A stretch of DNA of 64,000 nt from contig JAUIRK010000729.1 in the NCBI GenBank assembly GCA_030549495.1, positions 1-64,000 of the forward strand, written 5' to 3'. The translations under genes and the position numbers were made by a program. Each line of letters starts with the position of its first letter. Within the stretch, counting starts at the first letter, position 1. The notes beneath the pieces are model-generated. The model made no database searches, was not told the DNA's origin, and was given only the letters and a program-made list of their open reading frames with translations. Source of the DNA: Nectonema munidae (lineage: Eukaryota; Nematomorpha; Nectonematoida; Nectonematidae). This document shows positions 12,178-23,637 of the stretch, one piece after another.

Positions 12178-12288
12178 TACAAAAGTGGAGTTGATTATTT
12201 CAATAGAGTGCCTAGAGACTTCACTAATTACAAATACAGTAGAAGATGGACGGAAACCGTTGAATTTTCAAGATATAGTGGTGGTTAA
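12178..12288 (+). pseudogene. piggyBac transposase scrap (C-terminal catalytic region)
   Basis: The frame gives YKSGVDYFNRVPRDFTNY followed by KYSRRWT. This parallels YGVDSFNRKAREYTCY and KTSRRWT of the piggyBac at 10006-11780, covering the third catalytic Asp. It ends at a TAA at 12288 and nothing convincing extends it on either side. It is a separate, older copy of a related piggyBac, not part of the neighbouring gene, because that segment is already present once at about 11325-11400. Confidence 0.75.
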
Positions 12289-13499
12289 AACTCATCAGTC
12301 ACTTTTAAGCACAGCTGTCCTAGCAATGCATTTCCTATACAGAAATGAGGTAAAAAAGTTTTTTAAAAAACTTCTTCACGGAAGCTTTGTTTTATTTAAA
12401 TGAACGTTTGTGCTAATATTAATCAAATGTCAAGGCCAATCACAAGTTTCTTTTTTATTATGGGTTCCCTCTAGGATTCCCAACATTCAAAAACAGTTCT
12501 TCAAGATGATACTGTTCAATTATTGAATTACTTTTTAGAATGAGGGGTACTAGAAAATGTTTTTACTCTGAGTGAATCATCTCTAATTGTCATTCAAGTA
12601 TTATATTTGCTTTTTTTTTACTGTTCAGCCAGATTTTATCAAAAACAAGAATAGTATCGTTATTCTTATTTTCAGTTTTTTTTAAATTTTTTGTTAGACT
12701 TATGTTCTTTTTTGTAATAAACTTTTTAAAATTAAATTTTTGTTTTGTGTTTTTTTTAGTGAAAATGATATTTTTGACATTTCAAAATCCATTTTCATTG
12801 AATTGAGTTTTATTTTAGGAAAATATACCAATATTGATTTGATTTTTTATCTTGCACTGTTCTTTTTTTTTTTTTTGAAAATCTGATCACTTTTCACGCT
12901 CATTTTTTTCCTTTCAGAAATTCTCTGTTTTTATAAATTGTGTTCTCAGTTCCTAAAAATTCATTTTTATATAGTTACTTGTAGATACAAAATATATGAA
13001 AAAGGTATGAAATATGGAATCAGACGAAAACTAAAAATTATCAAACCTAGATGGCGTTAAAATTTATTTTAAAACTGCGTTTTGTGATGGTTAGAATGTT
13101 CTTAGACAATTATGAAGTAGGCACTTTTACTTATTATGCATGGAATTTCACTCATGCTCTTTTAAAATCGAAATTTAAAAATTTCAAAAAAAAAGATTTT
13201 TTTGGTAGGCAGAAAAACCTCAAAAAATGGAGTCTGTGAGATTAGGAATATTTTGAAATTGACATCTACTTACGCCTCACAAAATGAGACAAAATTTAAT
13301 AGTAATCATTTGGTACGTTATATATATTTTATTACAAGAAAAAACACATTGAAAATGCTGAATGGAGTAAAAAGCCTATGTGTGGTAAGCGAAGGTTTAT
13401 TCTTTGAATATTTAAATTTATTTTCATCTGTTTGGGTGTATTTGGGTAAAAAGTCTCACCCCTTGTATGCATAAAGTATACCATAATGATATAGGATAA
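12289..13499. other. AT-rich non-coding stretch
   Basis: Long A/T runs and no supported gene. The motif AATGGAGTAAAAAGCC at 13362 repeats that at 9373. Confidence 0.5.
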
Positions 13500-13982
13500 G
13501 GGTGTCGTAGGGTGTTATCGAGAAGGCTCAATTGCGCTGCTTGTATCGAACTATGAGTAAAGTAGGCTAACCCAAGACCTTGAGTCAGGGCTGTAGCCAG
13601 AAATAGGAAGTTGAGGAAGATATAAAAGATTTTCGTAGTTTTTGACAATTGAGTTGATTGAATCAAAATGTCGTGTCCATCTTTGATCCATATTCTTTTG
13701 AATTTTCCCTCCATCATATATTTTCTCAACATTAGGCTTCCTGATAAAATTATATATGAGCTTACACATAGTAATGCATCTTGAAACTTTAAAATTCAAA
13801 GCATTAATCACAACAAGATGAAGCTAGTGATTCAGGCAATGTAAAAAAGGAAGAAAATAATAGGAAGTCAGGGAGGAGGGGGCACAAAAGAAAGTTGGGG
13901 GCGGGGGTATGGCCACCGTTTTCGCTATGGCCCTGCTTGAGTTATCGAAGCCTTGTATCTAATCAACCTTACTCACGCTCCT
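13500..13982 (-). repeat. SINE family B, copy 2, split by a MITE
   Basis: Read on the minus strand, a tRNA-like head (about 13982-13936) leads into CTCAAGGTCTTGGGTT, then CATAGTTCGATACAAGC and the family-B body ending near 13500. This matches copy 1 at 4955-5062 closely. The B-box region carries a small substitution or deletion. The element at 13586-13935 interrupts it, with CTTGAGT repeated on both sides, so the SINE is older than the MITE. Confidence 0.75.
13586..13935. mobile_element. hAT-type MITE inserted in a SINE
   Basis: The ends are CAGGGCTGTAGCCAGAAAT and, reverse-complemented, CAGGGCCATAGCGAAAAC, an imperfect inverted repeat. The direct repeat CTTGAGT (13579-13585 and 13936-13942) flanks it. 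The length is 350 bp with no coding capacity. A G-rich tract (13875-13905) lies inside. CAGGG ends with a 7-8-bp duplication point to hAT. Confidence 0.75.
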
Positions 13983-16239
13983 TATATACTTACTTCGATA
14001 CCTAAAGCTGCATTTTTATCATTTATAAAAATTATGCAAATGACATTATCTTAAATTTTTTCTTCATTTTATAATAATAATTTCTCAATTTTTTTACGTG
14101 AATTATTTTTTTTATCCATTTGGCGCTTCTTTTCGCCTATTTTCTAAATGGTGGCCAAAATGCTTCTTTTTTAAAATGAGTTTTTTTTTATCAAAAATAA
14201 GGTTTTATATAGGTTCTTTATTTTTTAGTTTATTTTATTATTAAATCAATAATAAAACTGAAATTTTAATATTAAAATGTGTAATCTTACTTCTGTTTTG
14301 CGGATATAAATCCTTTGTCACGTTTGGAATTTTTAATTTAATTTAGGGTTAAAAAATTTTTTCATTTGAAAAAGACAGTTTAAATTATCATAAATTTCTA
14401 TGTAAATATTTTTAATTTTACCTTTTGTTAACCATTTGTAACTATTTTTTATATAGGTTTTGTTTTTTCAATTTTATTTACAATTTAATTTAAAAGGTGA
14501 CAACAAAACTTAATCTGTAAATATTTAATTACTTATTTTCCATTCTTTGTATATAACTTGAACCCTCAACATAAAATTATATTGAATATATCGTGCAAAT
14601 TATAAAAACTAGGGTTTTATATCTTTGAGCGTAGTATTGATGCTTTTAAAATATCCAAAAAAGGTCTATATCAGGGAGGCAAGGAAAAGAGTTCATTGGT
14701 ATAGTTGCAATGTTTTTATGCTTTTCTTCATACTTTTTGTTAAAAGCAACTCTTGTGATGTTGTAGATAATGGTAAATGCTAAGTTTCTTTAAGTAAGAT
14801 TTGTTATAGCCCTTTAGGTACCGCTGTTTTGAGTATAGTAAAAGTATCCTAGGTTAACTTCTATAGCTTAATTATTATCTAGTTTTCATTTGATCTAATG
14901 AGCTAAATTTGTATTATTGTCGTTTCTGCGCTTTCTGTTTCCCGTTCGTGGGCGAGGGGGACTTTTTCTGTGGGCGAAAGTTTTGAAGATATGTGTTTGC
15001 TCGCTAGTACCGTGGGTTTGTGTTGACTCGTTTAGAAAATTCCTTTTCTAGGCTAACAACAACACCGTTTTTGTCTGTATTAAAATGTTTGTAGTGTCAG
15101 TTATAATCATCTTGACACTTTTTCACAAATTATATTTTACTAATAAAATTATTAACTGTTCTACAATTGTAGCTGCCTTTCGATCTTTTAACTTTAGAAC
15201 ACTAAGTTATATCTCCTTTTCCTTATTCTTCAGCACAACGATTTGATGTTCTGATCCTTTGACTGTTTTCCATCGAAATGCAAACCATTCTAAATTTATC
15301 AATGTTTTTTAAATTTAGCATCATTTTTGTCTGCTGCTCTATATATTGCCCTGTTAGCAAATTTTGATGAAGTTGGTATATTGATACCATTTTAAGAGTT
15401 GTTGACAAATTACCTCAGTCTTCCTGAATGATAAACCTTTTTCACTAAATCTACTGCATTATTAGTGCTTTGTCAATTTTTGAATTATTTTTGGTGATTT
15501 ATTATGAGTTTGTTTCTGGTAATGAAATTTGTTTAATGGAAATCTAAGCTTACATTTATGTTTTTTGATGGATGAATTTCGCACACTTTTTATCAATATA
15601 ACCATTTTTACCTTTAGTGGATATAACTTTTTTCCTGATAGCCATTTGCCATTGAGTTTTGTTGTCAAGCAAGTTATCAAAATCATATTTGTATTTCTTT
15701 TATCTCTCTAGTAGAAATTACTTGTGTAATTTTTCTTTCTACCATTTGACATTAAATGGGTAAATTTAACTTCAATCCATAACTTAATTAATTTGGTTTT
15801 TATTATTGCAATCCTTAAATATTTCTTTTTTTCTTTCGCAAGAGCAAGGTAGCGTCCAATAATTATTTTACTTTTTCTAATTTATTAAATTTTACTCTAA
15901 ATATCATCAAATTCTTACTCAATTATTTTTTATTTTTTAAAACACTGTTAGCTGACTTTTTTTGTTCCATCAGAAGACATTTTATTTTAAGTATAAAAAT
16001 GACCAAATAAAGTAGGAAAAAATATTTTTTAGCAATCTTGGTACAAAATTTAAAATATTTTTAAACTAAATTATAAATTAAAAAAATATGTATTAATACG
16101 TACAAAATTTTTACAGATAACATTGAAAAACTATTCAAACTAAAATGTTATTTTCTAAAATTTAAATATATAATTTGAAAAACTATGCTACTTGAAAATA
16201 CTTATTTTTCAAATTTACTTGATAAATACTTATACAATG
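13983..16239. other. 2.2-kb AT-rich stretch without a supported gene
   Basis: Mostly A/T runs. Short peptides on the minus strand between 15200 and 15720 (for example TQWQMAIRKKVISTKGK) look slightly protein-like but match no family I can name and are broken by stops. A locally GC-richer patch lies at 14940-15060. No terminal repeats or RNA gene were recognised. Confidence 0.5.
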
Positions 16240-18042
16240 TTTATTTTTGGTTCGTTCGAAACTTCGCCATCATTCTCTATCTCTATTCGGCTCTTGCAAT
16301 TCTTTATCATTATTGTCACCTTCGAGAGTTTCGTCAAAAACTGATACTATATCTTGATCCAGCAAAATGTATTCGTTTTGGTCCATTTTGTTTTCAATTT
16401 TCATAATTTTTGCTGCTGTGTTAATAAGACTTTCAAGATCTTTTTCATTTTCTGTTTGGTCTTCCTCAAGATTATAATTCTCATCAAAAAATCCACAGTT
16501 TTTGAAACACTTTTTGACAGTTGACTCTTTTATGTCATTTACGGATCCAATTATCCATTTTATAGGCTGTAGGAGATTTGCGTGTTTTTTAATTAAAAAT
16601 CTACATCACCATCAAATGCTGCCAATATAGACCTCAAAAGGCGCTTTCTGTAGTTTAACTTCAAGTTGTTGAATGAAAACTCCCTGGTCTAGAGGTTGTA
16701 AAATTGATGTTGTGTTAGGAGGAAAAAAGACCAATTTTATATTAGAGAAGTCCTAGTTTTGAGGATGACTGGGGCAATTGCCAGAGAAAAGTAGGACGTG
16801 TCTTTTTTGATTGAAAAACCTTTTGTTCAAGTTAGTCAAGATTTCTATGAAGATATTGCTCGTCATCCAGGCCTCTTGTTATGAAAGTATTGGATTGGCA
16901 AATCACTAATTTTAACATTTTTAAAACATCTTGGATTGGCTGCTCTGCCAATCACAACTGGTTTTTCTATATGCCCTGACATACTAACAATGAGAGCAAT
17001 TGTCAACCTTTCTTTACTTTTTTGCCCCCAGTTGAAGTTGTCCTTGACGTTTAAGGTTCGTATGGGCAATCTGAAAAAAAGTCCAGTTTCGTCAATATTG
17101 TAGATGTTTTCTGGTTTGTATCCATTAATTATGTCAGGAATCCTCGTTTTCCATTGATCAACAAGATCAGGCACGGTTTTTTGAATTATGAGTTTCATTT
17201 CATAGCTAGTATAAGGGGATGATGAAGTTTACCGTGGGCGGATAGGAATATAATATGGGATGATGAATTTATTGTGAGATAGGAGGGATGATGAATGACG
17301 TGAAAATAGCGAAATCATGTTGGCAATGATGCATAAACAAATTAAACACGTTTGATGAGTTGTAATACGGTTGCAAAGTGTATTAAGATATATGCGTTAG
17401 GTATGGTGAGTTTGTTGGAAATATGTTATAAATTAGCGAAATGACGAGTGCATGTGAAATCATGTTGGCCAAAAACAAAGCTTTTTCTTGCAGCATTGGA
17501 CCGTTTACGGGTAGATCTTTTGCTCTAGCATTTGAATACCAGAACCAAAGTTGATCTAGCTCTTGAAAAGGACGCGACTTGAATATTTTGCGTTTTCCAT
17601 CTATATTGGTTGTGTATTGATTCAACAGAGTTTGCTTTTCTTTTAATATTTTACCAACCTGTGACTTGCTACAACCAAAGTCTGCTGCTAGTTGTCTAAT
17701 GCTTGATAACCAAAGATTTTTTTAGAGCTTTCAGAAGCTTGTATAATTTCAACTTTTTTAGTTAAGGAAATTTCAGTTCTTTTTGAAAAGTTAGAGTTCA
17801 TTGAATTAACGGTTAATTAAATCTTAATAAATGTGTTTTGAAAGACAAAATTTTCTTTTCTCGTATATTTTATATAGAGTGACTCTTCTAAAAGGTAAAT
17901 ATGACAAATATTATCAAAATGTTTGTCCACTGTCCGGGGTGTCCTTATTATCAAGGTTCAAATAATACGACTAGTGTAAAAAATTTGGGACCGACAATAG
18001 CTGTCCACACTAGCAAGGTGTTCACAAACTGAGGTTTTACTG
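16240..18042 (-). mobile_element. pogo/Tigger element 1, decayed
   Basis: The right end shows a classic Tigger terminus. Read inward on the minus strand it starts CAGTAAAACCTCAGTTTG at 18042 and is flanked by TA. The transposase reads from about 17800 down to 16250. It comprises a psq/CENP-B-type DNA-binding region (about 17800-17460, e.g. NGPMLQEKALFLA) and a DDE core from about 17200, with IDETGLFFR, VVIGRAANPRCFK and LDQGVF. The second catalytic Asp is Gly (LLFSGNCPSHP), so the enzyme is dead. About 225 bp of unrelated sequence (17220-17445) rich in GATGATGA replaces part of the gene. The left terminal repeat was not found. Confidence 0.85.
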
Positions 18043-18044
18043 TA

Positions 18045-18772
18045 CTTACTATTTTTTACAGGTACGGGATATTTCTTAAAAAACTATTAAATTTTTTAAT
18101 TTTATTGTGAATAGTAGATAAGAGTTCATATTTTGCCATATTGGGAAAATAAAAAATAGTACATGGTTATTATACACGTCTATTTTGAAAGAATCTATTA
18201 AAATAATTTATTCAAATTTTTAAATCGCTCTTATTTTGTAGATTGCATCTGAAATTACGAGATTTTTTTTGATCATAAAATAATTCGTATTTTTGAAGAT
18301 GAGAAATCACGAGCTTAAAATAATAAAATTGTTAAGCTATTTCATTCTTTATATCCAAAAATATTGAATTAAATTTGAAAATTATTTTACGTATAAGTTG
18401 TAGTTATAAAATTCTTCATTATCAAGAGTTTTATGTATGACAAGGCATATGGCTTTTATACGTGTATGGTCCACTATATATAAACATGACTCTATGTGTA
18501 CGTTATAACAAATTTCTACTCATGCTTTATCATTTCATGTATATTTTGCACTCTCACATATATCTTGAGAGACAACACTATGCTTACCGTCATGTGAAGT
18601 AGGCAATTATTTTGAGTGACCAGCTCAGTGGAATCCGTACGCACTATTTCAGAGTACATTTTATATTCAAAGTCAAGTCAGTTTTTTTTATATTAAAATG
18701 TGTGCAAAATTTAATTAAAAAATTTTCACTGAAAGTAGAATTCTTTATTTCTTCCATTTTATAGATATGATA
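18045..18772. other. AT-rich spacer between two pogo elements
   Basis: No gene, repeat or RNA feature could be supported in these roughly 730 bases. Confidence 0.5.
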
Positions 18773-18774
18773 TA

Positions 18775-20980
18775 CAGTAAACATTCAGTATAAGCACAGA
18801 AAGTTAAAGACCCATATACTTTAACAGTATATAAGATAGGAAATAATCGCAATAAGCACATAGTATTTGGTATAAGGTACATGGTTTGTATGACATTTAC
18901 TTATAAATAATGATGGCTATCACAAACCATACACATGCTTACAAGCTATTAACATGATTAGTCTACAACAGGGAGTATAGGCAGCTCTTATTAAAACTTT
19001 TTCATGCTATCTTACTTCATAACATATTGTATTTCACAGTCCATCTGTCATATTAAGCTTATTGTTTTCAAGTTTATGTTTTATTGTGTTATGCTGAGTG
19101 GAGAGAAAATACGTGAAATACTACGATAACCTATCAAAACTTGAAAGTAACTTTGATTTATTGTTTTTATTCTTGTCACAAGCTGCTCTGACGAGAGAGG
19201 CTGAGTGAAGCAGTGTAGTTTATTATATACACTTAGTCTTAAATATTGAGTTTAACTTTGTTGTTGTCAAAGGTAAAAACTAGTCAAAATGCTCTTTCAA
19301 TTAAGTATTTGAATTATTGAAAAATAAATTCAAACTTCATAAATCTCATAGCTACATCTGATATTCTATTTTTTTTTGATTATTTTAGACTTATAATGTC
19401 CAATAAACGTAAAAATTTCAGTTTTGAATTTAAACTTAAGAAGTTGATCATGGGCTTAAAATTAGCGATATAGCCAAAAAATATGAACTCAGTCACACCT
19501 TAGTCAGTAGATGGATCAAAGATAAAGAGAAGTTTTTGAAAATAAAGATTATAAAAGAAAAAGAAGAGCAGGGGTAATGCCAGATTTAGAAGATGCATTG
19601 TATGAATGGTTCTGCTTAATGAGAGAGAAAAAAGTTCAAATTTCAGGTCCTCTTTTAATTGAAAAAGCAAAACTACTTTATGATCAAATGGCTCAAACAT
19701 CCGAAACAAGTAATTTAACTTTTTCAACTGGTTGGCTACAAATGTTTCAAAAACGATTTAATATTGTTCACAAATATCAGCACGGAGAAAAAGAAAGTGC
19801 AGATTCAAATAGTGCAGAAGAATGGAAAAAGTTTTTTTTGGAGAAAATTTTAACAAAATACTCTGAAGATTGTATATTTAATGTTGATGAAACTGGCATT
19901 TATTACAGAGCTACTCCAAATGGCACTCTTGCTAAAAAAAATGAAATCGTCAGCGGTAGTAAAAAAGCAATGAACAGACTCTCTTTATTGTTAGGTGCAA
20001 ACATGTCTGGCACTGAAAAACTACCTTTGCTTGTCATAGGTAAATTTCAAAGTCCACGCTGCTTCAAAAATAAAAAGAATAATTTACCCGTACAATATAC
20101 CTTCAACAAGGCCTCTTGGATGACTAAAATTTTTTTTTTGTGATTGGCTGTTTAATCTAGATAATAAAATGATGAAAAAAAACGCAAAATAGCTTTAATA
20201 ATGGACCAATGCCCTGCACATCCAAAAGACTTAAAAACATCCAATATTGAAATTTATTTTTTACCTGCCAACACATCTTCAATTATACAACCCATGGATG
20301 CCGGTATTATTCGAAGTATTAAAGCACATTATAGAAAAAATCTGATGAGAACAGTTATACAGCGTTTGAATTGTGGACAGGATGATGACATGGAGAGGGC
20401 TGTAAAATCTGTTACAATTCTTGATTCTCTTCATTTTTTGCAAGATTCATGGAACAGTGTTTCTCCTCAGGTAATTAAAAATTGCTTCCAAAAATGTTTT
20501 AGCTGGAATTCTGAAGAACTGGCATCTTCAGAAAGCACAGGCATGCAGCTGAAGAAAATTTTTTCACTTCAGATTATATTCACTGTGATGACGATTTAGA
20601 ATACTTCGAAACAGTAAACGACATCACAGAAAATTTGATTTCTGACAGTGAAAGTGAAAAAAGTGAAAACCAAGCTAAATTCTCAGCCAAAGAAGCTTTG
20701 GAAATGATGGATGAAATTAAAAAGGTTTATGAGCAATTAGGAATTCCGACAATAGATTTTAAGAAAGCTCAAGAATCACTCAGAAGTTATGTAATTGAGA
20801 CAAGAAAACTGCGTCAATCTACTATTAAAGATTTTTTTTCAATCAATAAATAATTCTGTTTTAATTTAGTTATATTAACTTATGAAACATTTTTAATTCG
20901 AAAATTCGATACAAGCACATATTCGATATAAGCACCAAAGTTGTCACTCCCGTGAAGGTGCTTATAGCGAATATCGACTG
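18775..20980 (+). mobile_element. pogo/Tigger element 2, complete ends, TA target site
   Basis: The terminal inverted repeats are CAGTAAACATTCAGTATAAG at the left and, reverse-complemented, CAGTCGATATTCGCTATAAG at the right, each followed by GCAC and flanked by TA (18773-18774, 20981-20982). The octamer ATAAGCAC recurs several times near both ends. Length is 2206 bp. The ends differ from pogo element 1 and from the pogo copies at 48-59 kb, so it is a separate family. Confidence 0.93.
19396..20852 (+). pseudogene. pogo element 2 transposase
   Basis: The ATG at 19396 starts MSNKRKNFSFEFKLK. A frame change follows into the helix-turn-helix (ISDIAKKYELSHTLVSRW). The CENP-B-like second DNA-binding domain begins near 19577 (GPLLIEKAKLLYDQMA). 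DDE catalytic residues appear in FNVDETGIYYR (about 19880), IMDQCPAHP (about 20200) and MDAGIIRSIKAHYR (about 20295). In the last, Ala replaces the usual Gln, but the Asp is kept. A frameshift near the T run at 20130 separates the first and second catalytic parts, and another break lies near 20595. The end at 20852 (SIKDFFS-like C-terminus) is normal for the family. Three or four breaks in all. Confidence 0.9.
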
Positions 20981-20982
20981 TA

Positions 20983-21412
20983 TATATTTTCTGGTAATAT
21001 CACGTATATTATTTATGTTGCATATACCTTTAATATTTTTTCTTCTCTTTTTGCTATTGTATTGCTTGGCCATTAATATTATACTTATTAAATATTCTAA
21101 TTCTTATTTGCCTATTTCTTTCTTTTGTATGCATGACAGAGAAAGAGCTTTGTCTTTAAGATACCTAGATTTAAAAGTTAATATGTTTCTATCAAATGTA
21201 ACCAAGTTTCTTTCTTTTAGCGCATCAATATCGCTATATTGAATATTTTAGCACAAGCTTCCATACTTGGTTTTATACACTTCAATTAAGTCAACATGTA
21301 AACAGCCTGGTTCCTCGAATGAAATCTTTCCTAGAAAAATTTCAAGTATATTTTCTTTCTTATATATCTCTTTGTATTTGATTAACTATTTTAGTAAAAT
21401 CTTATTGATAGC
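20983..21412. other. upstream region of CHAF1B
   Basis: AT-rich, with no gene. A TTTTAG site ends at 21394, 18 bases before the CHAF1B ATG, and may be a 3' splice site for a leader intron or trans-spliced leader. Confidence 0.4.
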
Positions 21413-23056
21413 ATGAAGGTTTTCACTCCCCAGATTTCTTGGCATGCTTGCGAAGCTATATATAGTGTAGACTTTCAAGCATCTTCCCGAAATTCCTGTA
21501 CTCGATTAGCAACGTGTGGAGTTGACACAAGTGTTCGCCTCTGGAATGTTTGTTTTGAGAGGCAAGCATTGAAAGAAATCGCGTCGCCCACACAAATACC
21601 TAAAATAAATTTCTTATCTAATCTCAAACGGCATCAGAAATTTGTAAATATTGTGAGATGGAGTCCTTCAACTGGAGAATATTTAGCCAGCGGAGATGAC
21701 GAGGGTTTAATTTTAATTTGGAAATTTTCGAATTATACATCAAATAAATCTTCACTTACTAATCAAAGTTTTAACTTTTCTGCCGAAACATTGGGAGATG
21801 GAGATGAAATGTCTTTGGAAAACTGGATTGTTTACAAATCTTTAAGAGCTCATTTACAAGATATATGTGATTTGGCTTGGTCTCATAATTCTCAAAATTT
21901 AATCAGTGGAAGTCAAGACAATTCTACTATTCTTTGGGACCTGGCCAAAGGGAAACCGATAAACGTGTGGAAAGAGGCTACTTCCTTTGTCCAGGGAGTG
22001 GCTATTGAAGCTAAAGGTCAATTATGTGCTTGCATCAGTCGAGACAGAGTTCTAAGGATTTACGATTTGTGCAATTCCAAGTGCTTGCACCAAATTCAAA
22101 AAAGAAACGTTGCCGACTCGAAAGAAGAGGCCATAAATCAGCGTCTTTTCATGGATGAAAATGCTCAAGGCTTTTTTCGAAGACTTACTTGGAGTCCTGA
22201 CGGTCAAATTTTGCTCGTTCCGACTGGTTGTATCGAGGATTCAGATTCCACCCTAAAACCCGTATCCTATATTTTCACTCGTCATAGCTTGCCAAATCCC
22301 ATAGCGTATGTACCGTCTGGTGGTAAATCAAGCAGTGTTATCAAGTTTAGTCCAATTATTTATAAATTGAGAAACCCACCCTCAAGTTTTCTTGAATTAC
22401 CCTACCGACTTGTGTTTGCTGTTGCAACAGACTTGGGCGTCACTCTCTATGACAGTGAGCAGTTGAAGCCCTTATTTTATATCTCGAATATACATTTTTG
22501 GTGGCTCAGTGATCTTTCTTGGACTCCAGATGGCAACGCCCTTATTGTGTCATCTGTGGATGGTTACTGTACCTTCATTCTTTTTGATTCTCATGAGCTT
22601 GGAGAAGAGGTGAATGGGCCTGTATGGAGCCAGCCTTCGTGCGTTAATTCGCCAACTACCAGCGTTATATCTTCAGATGAGAACCAATCCCCGCGGATTA
22701 ATAGCATTTTCCACAAAGAGAGAGAACTTGCTTCCACGTTAACTGAATCACCCTTTACACCGCCAAGAATACAAGTTTTCAATGCTTCCACGTCAAATAT
22801 CGATTCTACTAATCCTGCATTACTTTCCTTAACAGACAAAGAAAAAGTGCCTCTGGATTCAATGCATCATGAAGTCAAAAGAAGAATAACTCCTCTCTTG
22901 ATTAGTAGTACAAAATCAATATCAGATTCATTTTTTGGTTTTTCCACATCAACCTCCTTTAACGACTCGAGTTGTTTTCAAAATGAATCCTATCTTAAGG
23001 AAGATAAATTTTCAAAACCTGAACAACTCACAAACATGCAATCTTCTACCAAATAA
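21413..23056 (+). CDS. CHAF1B: Chromatin assembly factor 1 subunit B (CAF-1 p60), single exon
   Basis: The middle subunit of CAF-1, which deposits histone H3-H4 onto newly replicated DNA in the nucleus. The 547 residues compare with 559 in human. Seven WD40-type blades fill residues about 9-410, with WD-type ends such as VRLWNV, LILIWKF, TILWDL and LRIYDL. The start MKVFTPQISWH and the GDDEG loop are typical of the family. A basic KRRITPLLI (about 489-497) fits the B-domain RRIxP motif through which CAF-1 p60 and HIRA bind Asf1. The rest of the C-terminus is Ser/Thr-rich and disordered. The frame is open from ATG to TAA with no intron, which is unusual for this gene in animals. It could be a retrocopy, but no poly-A tail or flanking repeat was seen. 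Confidence 0.96.
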   Translation: MKVFTPQISWHACEAIYSVDFQASSRNSCTRLATCGVDTSVRLWNVCFERQALKEIASPTQIPKINFLSNLKRHQKFVNIVRWSPSTGEYLASGDDEGLILIWKFSNYTSNKSSLTNQSFNFSAETLGDGDEMSLENWIVYKSLRAHLQDICDLAWSHNSQNLISGSQDNSTILWDLAKGKPINVWKEATSFVQGVAIEAKGQLCACISRDRVLRIYDLCNSKCLHQIQKRNVADSKEEAINQRLFMDENAQGFFRRLTWSPDGQILLVPTGCIEDSDSTLKPVSYIFTRHSLPNPIAYVPSGGKSSSVIKFSPIIYKLRNPPSSFLELPYRLVFAVATDLGVTLYDSEQLKPLFYISNIHFWWLSDLSWTPDGNALIVSSVDGYCTFILFDSHELGEEVNGPVWSQPSCVNSPTTSVISSDENQSPRINSIFHKERELASTLTESPFTPPRIQVFNASTSNIDSTNPALLSLTDKEKVPLDSMHHEVKRRITPLLISSTKSISDSFFGFSTSTSFNDSSCFQNESYLKEDKFSKPEQLTNMQSSTK

Positions 23057-23629
23057 AGTTTAAACTTCTAAGTTTATTTTATCAAAGTGCTTATCAAATT
23101 CATTCAATAATAATTATTTTCTTTTACCTATCATCATTATTATTATATTTTATTCCCATAGTTGCATATTCTTTCTGAACGTATCATATAATAGTAAAAT
23201 ATGATCAAAATTAAATAATGGTGAATAATAAACGCGCTCTTTGTTCATTTGAAAATTTTATATCAAAAATTTGGGATAACGACTAAACTCTCATTTATTT
23301 TAAATTCTTACTTTACTATTGGCATTAAAATGTGAAACTAAGAAATACTTAATATTAAGTTATGAACCCTTTTCCATTTAATAATTCTCCGTTTATTGAA
23401 AGCTATTTGATATAAAAATAATTTTTTTCCTTAGAAAAAAAAAAGGGAAAAAAATAAGCCCCCCCCCTTTGGAATTTCCCTTTAATCATTTTGTTTGTTA
23501 CCACTATCAATTTTTGATACTTTTATGTTGTAATGATATACACATAGATCGGTATCAGCTTTTTTTTATTTCATTAGTGTCGTCAAATTGTTCTTTTTCA
23601 GCCTGACACAATTGACAAATTAAGGTGTA
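23057..23629. other. CHAF1B 3' flank
   Basis: AT-rich, with AATAA-type polyadenylation-like hexamers near 23105 and 23225 and a C run at 23461-23467. No other gene is visible. Confidence 0.5.
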
Positions 23630-23637
23630 TGCTAGAG

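Noticed and set aside
9563-13060. CGCCATCTA/TAGATGGCG as inverted ends of a 3.5-kb piggyBac
   Set aside because: Only about 9 bases match, with no TTAA sites at sensible positions.
15223-15716. Protein-like peptides on the minus strand (TQWQMAIRKKVISTKGK; later LHFDGK)
   Set aside because: Short, broken by stops, and not assignable to a family; could be an old transposon relic but evidence is too thin.
16185-16406. 73-codon plus-strand frame
   Set aside because: Antisense to the C-terminal acidic part of pogo element 1.
23461-23470. C and G runs (23461, 24231, 30699, 52739, 54189) as regulatory or G-quadruplex sites
   Set aside because: Single runs and not four spaced runs; several belong to MITEs near their ends.
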